Shown: positions 58,955 to 64,000 of the stretch, in pieces
Position numbering within the stretch: the stretch's first letter is position 1
How the letters are laid out: the number at the start of each line of letters is the position of its first letter
Source of the DNA: VAZQ01 sp963753575
GTDB taxonomy: Bacteria; Pseudomonadota; Alphaproteobacteria; Rhizobiales; Xanthobacteraceae
Direction: 5' to 3'
NCBI GenBank assembly: GCA_963753575.1
Contig: CAVWCR010000001.1
Span: forward strand, 620,001-684,000
Length of the DNA stretch: 64,000 nucleotides
Notes under the pieces: generated by a model
The model's database searches: none
What the model saw: the letters and a program-made list of their open reading frames with translations, nothing else
What the model was told of the DNA's origin: nothing
Translations under genes and position numbers: made by a program

Positions 58955-59596
58955 ATGGCAAAGAAGAAGGTCACGCGCATCGGCATCGGCGGCCCGGTCG
59001 GCTCCGGCAAGACCGCGATCGTGGAAGCGATCACCCCGCGGCTTCTCGATCTCGGCCTCAAGGTGCTGATCGTCACCAACGATATCGTGACCACCGAGGA
59101 CGCCAAGCACGTGCAGCGCACGCTCAAGGGTGTTCTGCTCGAGGAGCGCATCCTCGGCGTCGAGACCGGCGCCTGTCCGCACACGGCGGTGCGCGAGGAC
59201 CCGAGCATGAATCTCGCCGCGGTCGAGGACATGGAGGCGCGCTTTCCCGACAGCGATATCGTGCTGATCGAGAGCGGCGGCGACAACCTGACGCTCACCT
59301 TCTCGCCGGCGCTGGTCGACTATTTCATCTACGTGATCGACGTTGCGGCCGGCGACAAGATCCCGCGCAAGAACGGGCCCGGCATCACCCAGTCCGACAT
59401 CCTGGTCATCAACAAGACCGACCTTGCGCCGCACGTCGGCGCAAGCCTCGAGGTGATGCGGCGTAACTCGGCGCTGATGCGCGGCAGCAAGCCGTTCCTG
59501 TTCACCAACTGCAAGACCGGGGAGGGGGTCGCGCAGCTCGTCGACCTGATCGCCAATGAATTGCTGTTCGACCTGAAGCTGCCGGGAGTGGCGTGA
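58955..59596 (+). CDS. ureG: Urease accessory GTPase UreG
   Basis: 213 residues of a SIMIBI-class GTPase. P-loop GPVGSGKT (13-20), the nickel-binding Cys-Pro-His in TGACPHTAVRED, the DIVLIESGGDNLT switch and the base-specificity NKTD in LVINKTDLAP are intact. It drives nickel insertion into UreC by GTP hydrolysis. The stop overlaps the ureD start (TGATG). Confidence 0.97.
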   Translation: MAKKKVTRIGIGGPVGSGKTAIVEAITPRLLDLGLKVLIVTNDIVTTEDAKHVQRTLKGVLLEERILGVETGACPHTAVREDPSMNLAAVEDMEARFPDSDIVLIESGGDNLTLTFSPALVDYFIYVIDVAAGDKIPRKNGPGITQSDILVINKTDLAPHVGASLEVMRRNSALMRGSKPFLFTNCKTGEGVAQLVDLIANELLFDLKLPGVA

Positions 59597-60537
59597 TGGT
59601 TGCCGCCCCCTGGGCTGCTGTGGAAACGCTCGGCCGGTCGGCACCGGAGCTCGCGGCATTTCAGGACGAGCCGCCGCAGATGCGCAGCGGCGCCGTCGGC
59701 AAGACCGGCTTCCTGCATCTCGGCTTCGAGCGCCGCGGCGCACGCACCATCCTGGCCGATCTCGACTATCGCATTCCCTATCGGGCGCAGCGCGCGCTCT
59801 ATTGCGACGACGGGATGCCCGATCTCGCGCATGTCTTCATGATCACCACCACCGGCTGCCTTCTTCAGGGCGACCGGCTGGCGCTCGATGTCGCGCTCGG
59901 GCAGGGCGCCCGCGCCCACGTCACCACCCAGTCGGCGACGAAAATCCATAGCATGGACGCCAACTACGCGGCGCAGACGCAGACGATCGCGCTAGCAGAT
60001 GACTCCTATCTCGAGTTCCTGCCCGATCCGATCATCCCGCACCGAAGCGCGCGCTTTGTCAGCAATACGAGGATCTCGGTCGCGCCGACTGCCACTTTGT
60101 TCTATGCCGAGATCATCCAGTCCGGGCGCAAGCATCACCACCCGGACGAATGCTTCGGTGCTGCGGTGATATCGATGGCGCTCGACGTGGCGCGCCCGGA
60201 CGGCGGCGCACTGTTCACCGAGAAGCTTCTGATCGAGCCGCAGCGCCACGCCATGCGCCAGACCGGCGTCATGGGACCCTTCGACGTGTTCGGCAACGTG
60301 CTCCTGTGCACGCCGAAGCAGAAGGCGGAGCGCATCTGGCAGCAGGTCGGCGCCGACGTGGATCTGGCGGGCGGGCTCGCCTATGGCGCCTGCCGGCTGC
60401 CCAACGATGCGGGCCTTCTCTTCAAGGTGCTGGGCCGCGAGACCGCCCAGGTCAAGGCCAAGGTGCGCGAGTTCTGGAGCGTCGTGCGCGAGGAGATCAC
60501 CGGCGCCCGCGTGCCGCCGCCGTTCCTGTGGCGGTGA
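59596..60537 (+). CDS. ureD: Urease accessory protein UreD (UreH)
   Basis: 313 residues from ATG 59596, which overlaps the ureG stop. UreD scaffolds UreF and UreG on apo-urease. Family blocks: GKTGFLHLGFERRGARTILA, HVFMITTTGCLLQGDRLALD, GARAHVTTQSATKIHSMD, YLEFLPDPIIPHRSARFVS. Order ABCEFG-D places ureD last, whereas many alphaproteobacteria have it first. Complete accessory set, so urease is probably functional. Confidence 0.95.
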   Translation: MVAAPWAAVETLGRSAPELAAFQDEPPQMRSGAVGKTGFLHLGFERRGARTILADLDYRIPYRAQRALYCDDGMPDLAHVFMITTTGCLLQGDRLALDVALGQGARAHVTTQSATKIHSMDANYAAQTQTIALADDSYLEFLPDPIIPHRSARFVSNTRISVAPTATLFYAEIIQSGRKHHHPDECFGAAVISMALDVARPDGGALFTEKLLIEPQRHAMRQTGVMGPFDVFGNVLLCTPKQKAERIWQQVGADVDLAGGLAYGACRLPNDAGLLFKVLGRETAQVKAKVREFWSVVREEITGARVPPPFLWR

Positions 60538-60756
60538 CTGACGTGACCCCGCGCCGACCCCCGGCCGCCGCTCACGGCATTTGTCGATAGTGGCCCGTGC
60601 CGAACTCGGCGGACGGGACAAGTGTCCCGAAAATCGGGACAAACCGGTGATGCTCCATCAAGAATTTCTGCAGTATATGCGGGACAGCTGCATCATGACG
60701 CCCACTCGGCGCCCGCGCACAATCGGCACTCATTCGCTCTGACCAAGGAGCCGCAA

Positions 60757-61737
60757 ATGCTGTCTCGGCAGATGATACGGATAGGGCTGGTGACGGGTTT
60801 GGTGCTGGCAGTTATCACGCCTTCCACTTCGGGCGCGCAAGGCGATTACCCGAGCCACACAGTAAAGATTATAGTTCCGATTCCGCCCGGTGGGTTTGCG
60901 GATACATTCCCCCGGCTGATTGCGCAAAAGCTATCGGCGCAATGGAGCAGGCCGGTCGTTGTCGAGAACAAGCCAGGCGCCGCGCTCAACATAGGCGCGG
61001 AATTTGTGGCAAAGGCCGAACCAGACGGCTACACATTGCTGGCGACGCCTCCGGGCCCGCTGGTGACGAACCAGTTCTTCCACCCGCATCTCGGTTTCAA
61101 TCCGGGTGCGTTTGCGCCAGTCACCATCCTTGCCAGGGGGCCATTCGTGCTGGTCGCGCGCGGCGGCCTGCCGGTTTCCTCGATACCGGAGCTCATCGCC
61201 TACGCCAAGCAACATCCTGACAAGCTCAACTTCGCATCATCTGGCCTCGGCAGCCCGCCGCATCTCGTGATGGAAATGCTGAAGGTGAAGGCGGGAATCC
61301 GCCTCGTCCATGTACCGTATAAGGGACTCACGCCCGCCCTCACGGACCTCATCGCAGGCCACGTCGACATGATGTTCCATGATCCTTCGAGCACGCTGCC
61401 CTCGATCAGAGCCGGTCAGTTGAAGGCGCTCGGTGTTACCAGCGAGTCGCGGCTGCGCGAATTGCCGGACGTCCCAGCCATTGCCCAAGCGCTGGCCGGT
61501 TTCCACGCCACCACCTGGTATGGCGTGGTCGCGCCCCCGAAGACACCAGACAAGATTGCATCAAAGCTTTCATCAGCAATCGCGGATATTCTTCGCCAGC
61601 CAGACATCATCAAACGTTTGGCCGATTATTCAATCGCGTCCGTCGGAGGCACGCCGAGCGAAACCGCAGCCTTCCTCACGGAGGAACGAAAGCGCTGGGG
61701 CGACGTCGCGAAAGCAGCTCACATCGGGCACAACTAG
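60757..61737 (+). CDS. Bug-family substrate-binding protein
   Basis: 326 residues from ATG 60757 with AAGGAG 6 bases upstream. Signal peptide (MIRIGLVTGLVLAVITPSTS, ending near SGAQ), then the canonical Bug motifs VKIIVPIPPGGFADTFPR, VVVENKPGAALNIGAEFVA and NFASSGLGSPPHLVMEMLK. The most typical Bug in the window. It follows ureD by 219 bases, so it is not clearly part of the urease operon. The stop TAG overlaps the left end (CTAGTGCC) of a form A palindrome. No TctAB nearby. Confidence 0.9.
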   Translation: MLSRQMIRIGLVTGLVLAVITPSTSGAQGDYPSHTVKIIVPIPPGGFADTFPRLIAQKLSAQWSRPVVVENKPGAALNIGAEFVAKAEPDGYTLLATPPGPLVTNQFFHPHLGFNPGAFAPVTILARGPFVLVARGGLPVSSIPELIAYAKQHPDKLNFASSGLGSPPHLVMEMLKVKAGIRLVHVPYKGLTPALTDLIAGHVDMMFHDPSSTLPSIRAGQLKALGVTSESRLRELPDVPAIAQALAGFHATTWYGVVAPPKTPDKIASKLSSAIADILRQPDIIKRLADYSIASVGGTPSETAAFLTEERKRWGDVAKAAHIGHN

Positions 61738-61811
61738 TGCCGCCGATTTGAAGTTCCTGCACCACCTGCAGCAAGTTCGATCAGGAACTTCAAATCGGAA
61801 AGCGGCACTAG
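61734..61811. repeat. Palindromic element, form A (copy A5)
   Basis: CTAGTGCCGCCGATTTGAAG at the left pairs with AGGAACTTCAAATCGG and GCGGCACTAG at the right, with a 4-base bulge. The best-preserved form A. Its CTAG contains the stop codon of the Bug gene, so the gene's end is made by the element. Confidence 0.9.
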
Positions 61812-61824
61812 AATCATAGAGTTG

Positions 61825-61900
61825 CTAGTGCCCCTTTGCTTCCGAAGTTCGTGTCAGAGTGTGCTGCGACGTATCACGAACTTCGGAAACGGGGCACTAG
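61825..61900. repeat. Palindromic element, form B (copy B5)
   Basis: CTAGTGCCCCTTTGCTTCCG at the left pairs with TTCGGAAACGGGGCACTAG at the right; inner arms CGAAGTTCGTG and CACGAACTTCG. It follows form A after 13 bases, with the same spacing as at 20427-20441. Confidence 0.9.
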
Positions 61901-61993
61901 GGGGTCGGCTGAACAGTCCCGGCGCGAACCGGCAGCCTCGCCTTTTCTGCAACGGCGGACTAGGATTGACCAAAGAGGTCCATCCTTGTCCGC

Positions 61994-63086
61994 ATGTCGC
62001 ACCCCGTTGATCAAATCCGTTTCTGCACCAGCCGCGATGGCACGCGCGTAGCCTACGGCATCTGCGGCTCCGGGCCGCCCTTGATCTGGTCGCCGCATTG
62101 GGTGCATCACCTCAAGCTTGATTGGGAAAGTCCCGTCTGGCGGCCCTGGCTGGCGCTTCTGACGCGACGGCACACTCTTGTCCGCTACGACTGGCGCGGC
62201 TGCGGCTTGTCCGATCGCGATGGCGTCCAATTTTCCTTTGAGCGCAACATGGAGGATTTGGAAGCGGTCGTTGACGCCACCGGGCTCGACAAGTTTGCAT
62301 TCATTGGGAACGGCAGCGGCGGAACGACCGGGATCGCCTATGCGGCGAGACATCCGGAACGAGTGACGCATCTCATCCTCAACGGCGCCTGTGTCCGCGG
62401 ACGCCTCGTGCGTGCCAAGACAACGGAAGAGTTCGAGGAAGCGCGCACCAGGCTCAAGGTGTTTGAAATCGGCTGGCACAACGAAAGTCCCGCCTATGAA
62501 CATTTCATCACGGCGCTGCATATTCCGGATGCTCAGGCCGAGCAGATTCGCTGCTACAACGATTTGATTCGGCTGACGACGACGCCCTCCAACGCAGTCA
62601 ATCTGTTGCGTAGCTACTGGGAGGCAGACGTCAGCGGCAGCTTGCGTCTGATACGTTGCCCGACGCTCGTGCTGCATTCGCGCAAGGATGCTCTCATTCC
62701 ATTCGAAGAAGGCCGCCTGATCGCAAGTCTGGTGCCTGACGCGACGTTCGTGCCGCTTGAGAACTCGCAACCACGTGCTGCTCGACACCGAGCCGGCATG
62801 GCATCAATTCGTCGATGCGTTTGAGGATTTCTTGCCGTCGGCGTCGGCGAAGGCGGTCGCCGCGGAAGGCGTATTTCTCGAAGACCTTACCGCTCGGGAA
62901 AAGGAGGTACTCGAATTGGTGGCGCAAGGCCTGAACAATGCCACCATCGCCGGCCGACTTGGCATCAGCGAAAAGACGGTACGCAACCAGGTCTCCACGG
63001 TCTTTTCGAAGCTTGGTGTCAACAGCCGTGCCCAGGCGATTGTTCGTGCCCGCGACGCCGGCTTCGGCCTCAATCGCCTCTCCTGA
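61994..63086 (+). pseudogene. Alpha/beta hydrolase - LuxR HTH fusion with one frameshift
   Basis: From ATG 61994 an alpha/beta hydrolase domain runs about 257 codons (RDGTRVAYGICGSGPPLIWS, LVRYDWRGCGLSDRDG, AYAARHPERVTHLIL). The frame shifts near 62765. The next frame carries RNHVLLDTEPAWHQFVDAFE and a complete LuxR DNA-binding domain (LTAREKEVLELVAQGLNNAT, IAGRLGISEKTVRNQVSTVF). Removing one T (62765) gives ENRNHVLL, a natural join. Such hydrolase-LuxR fusions are a known architecture in which the hydrolase domain acts as sensor. The elbow is IGNGSGGT, where the usual GxSxG serine position is Gly. Either a recent pseudogene or a sequence error. Confidence 0.82.
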
Positions 63087-63157
63087 ACGAGCCGTTTGCG
63101 CTGAATGCGCTGCCCGCCACGCCGGCCGCCCAGCGCAAGCGAACCGCCGTGGAGGCG

Positions 63158-63565
63158 TTACGCGCCGCGCTGCATCATGCAGTCGGTCTCGACCGGGATC
63201 TTGGAGTCAGGCGGCGGCAGGCTGCGGCGGTAGATGCGCGTCTGTTTGTAGCCCGGTTTTTCGCAGGAGATCTCCACGTCGTTGGGTGAGATTTCCTTGC
63301 CGAAACCGGGAACCTTATAGGCGCCAAGCGCATCCGTGCGCGTCACCACGCCGCCGCGATCCTTCACCGCCACCGTCACCTTGGCGTCCGGCACCGTGGC
63401 TCCGGAGTTGTCCTTGACGAAACCGAAATAGGATGGGCCTTCGTCCTCGCCAGGCTCATCGTCGTCGCCGAAGCCGGAGCCGCCGGCCCACAAGGCGGTC
63501 GAGATGACGCATAGGCCGGCAACCAAGGCCGTGATCCGACGCCGGCGACGATCAAGGAATGCCAT
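63158..63565 (-). CDS. Exported carboxypeptidase-regulatory-like domain protein
   Basis: 135 residues from ATG 63565 with GGAGG upstream. A basic N-terminus and hydrophobic segment (RRITALVAGLCVISTALWAG) form a signal peptide. An acidic linker DDDEPGEDEGP leads to a beta-sandwich of the carboxypeptidase-regulatory (CarboxypepD_reg-like) type: YFGFVKDNSGATVPDAKVTV, TRTDALGAYKVPGF. Two cysteines near the end may pair. The role is unknown; such domains often mediate surface or periplasmic binding. Confidence 0.75.
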   Translation of the reverse strand: MAFLDRRRRRITALVAGLCVISTALWAGGSGFGDDDEPGEDEGPSYFGFVKDNSGATVPDAKVTVAVKDRGGVVTRTDALGAYKVPGFGKEISPNDVEISCEKPGYKQTRIYRRSLPPPDSKIPVETDCMMQRGA

Positions 63566-63826
63566 TCTAGCCTCCACCCTGTGCTCCATCCCATGTTTCT
63601 TGGCCGCGCCTGGGGGCGCCGCTGGCCAAAACTCTACCGCAACGGCGGCAGGCATTTCTACTGCCTTGAGACGATGATTGGGCGGGTGATTGAGCGGGTG
63701 ATCGAGCCGGTGTTGGACGGCATCCGATCGTTACGCCGTCTGGCATGATCCTGCTCCCCTTCGCAGCCGGCACGCCCGCCCACTGGGGCGTTGCGGCCAA
63801 CGCGCACTCTTCCGCGCGGTGCGGGA

Positions 63827-64000
63827 TCAATTGTAGGGCTGCCAAAACCAGCCGGACAGGTAGCGAATGCATCTGGCGCTGTAGGGCACGTTTTCATTGT
63901 TGGCTGGGCATGCCGGACCAGGCGATTCAGACCTCTCCGGGGCAGGAATGGTCCTTGGTGCGTTCGCCCGCCAGCGCATGTCGGGAGCGCCGTCACCCAG
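63827..64000 (-). CDS. C-terminal end of an unknown protein (partial)
   Basis: The minus strand is open from the window end (64000) for 57 codons to a TGA at 63829-63827. The C-terminus reads NNENVPYSARCIRYLSGWFW followed by QPYN, which has a natural composition unlike the Arg-rich shadows around it. The start is outside the window. The family cannot be named. The 261 bases between it and the preceding gene hold only short GGGTGATTGAGC direct repeats at about 63684-63710. Confidence 0.55.
   Translation of the reverse strand: MGDGAPDMRWRANAPRTIPAPERSESPGPACPANNENVPYSARCIRYLSGWFWQPYN

Noticed and set aside
34759..64000. Right attachment site of the tRNA-Phe island
   Set aside because: I read for a second copy of the tRNA 3' end and found none in the window; absence beyond 64 kb is not tested.

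Overview
The window reads as one contig of a high-GC alphaproteobacterium, most likely Hyphomicrobiales of the Bradyrhizobium / Rhodopseudomonas / Pseudolabrys type. Reasons: five Bug-type or similar periplasmic receptors; the housekeeping order DUF2948 - hisD - UPF0262 - LMW phosphatase - infA - maf - yacG - tRNA-Phe; and small palindromic repeats of the kind common in these genomes. The assignment is inference from gene content and order; no database was searched.

Layout. 1-12.7 kb is a catabolic and uptake region. It holds the tail of an IlvD/Edd-type dehydratase, a dienelactone hydrolase, and a minus-strand unit (two Bug receptors, an ornithine-cyclodeaminase-family enzyme, a dihydroxyphthalate-decarboxylase-like protein, a class II aldolase). 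Divergent to it is a plus-strand unit (GntR regulator, second cyclodeaminase paralogue, LigB-type extradiol dioxygenase, phosphotriesterase-family enzyme). A perfect 12-bp palindrome lies between the two. 13-18.7 kb has an orphan molybdenum hydroxylase large subunit, a two-gene ABC-2 exporter and another Bug receptor. 18.8-30 kb is rich in cyclic-di-GMP functions (two PilZ proteins, CheY, a CHASE2-PAS-GGDEF-EAL protein next to a FecR protein) and also holds tRNA-Thr, murA and a YbdK ligase. 30-34.8 kb is the conserved housekeeping block ending at tRNA-Phe, with a P4-type integrase inserted directly behind it.

36.8-47.6 kb holds a secreted His/Gly-rich protein, a two-component system, and a minus-strand block of UbiD-family decarboxylase (frameshifted), COQ10/START protein, UbiA/MenA-type prenyltransferase, NapC/NirT tetraheme cytochrome and a pentaheme cytochrome. 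A perfect FNR/FixK box sits in front of the NapC gene, so this looks like an oxygen-controlled quinol-to-multiheme-cytochrome route with quinone-related genes upstream. An NMT1-like binding protein and an SLC13 transporter follow. 47.6-52.9 kb carries a compact operon of two GNAT-like proteins, a cysteine hydrolase and a 61-aa protein, divergent from a LysR regulator. A methyltransferase and a 59-aa paralogue of the small protein lie beyond it. 54-60.5 kb is an esterase, an XRE regulator and a complete urease operon in the order ureABCEFGD with a candidate sigma-54 promoter. The end has a Bug receptor, a frameshifted hydrolase-LuxR fusion, a small secreted protein and the tail of a gene leaving the window.

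The most striking non-coding feature is a family of about 75-bp palindromic elements. It has two related forms, A and B, that share CTAGTGCC ends. They occur at six intergenic places, twice as an A-B pair and twice as A/B hybrids. No rRNA, CRISPR array, complete insertion sequence or replication origin was seen.
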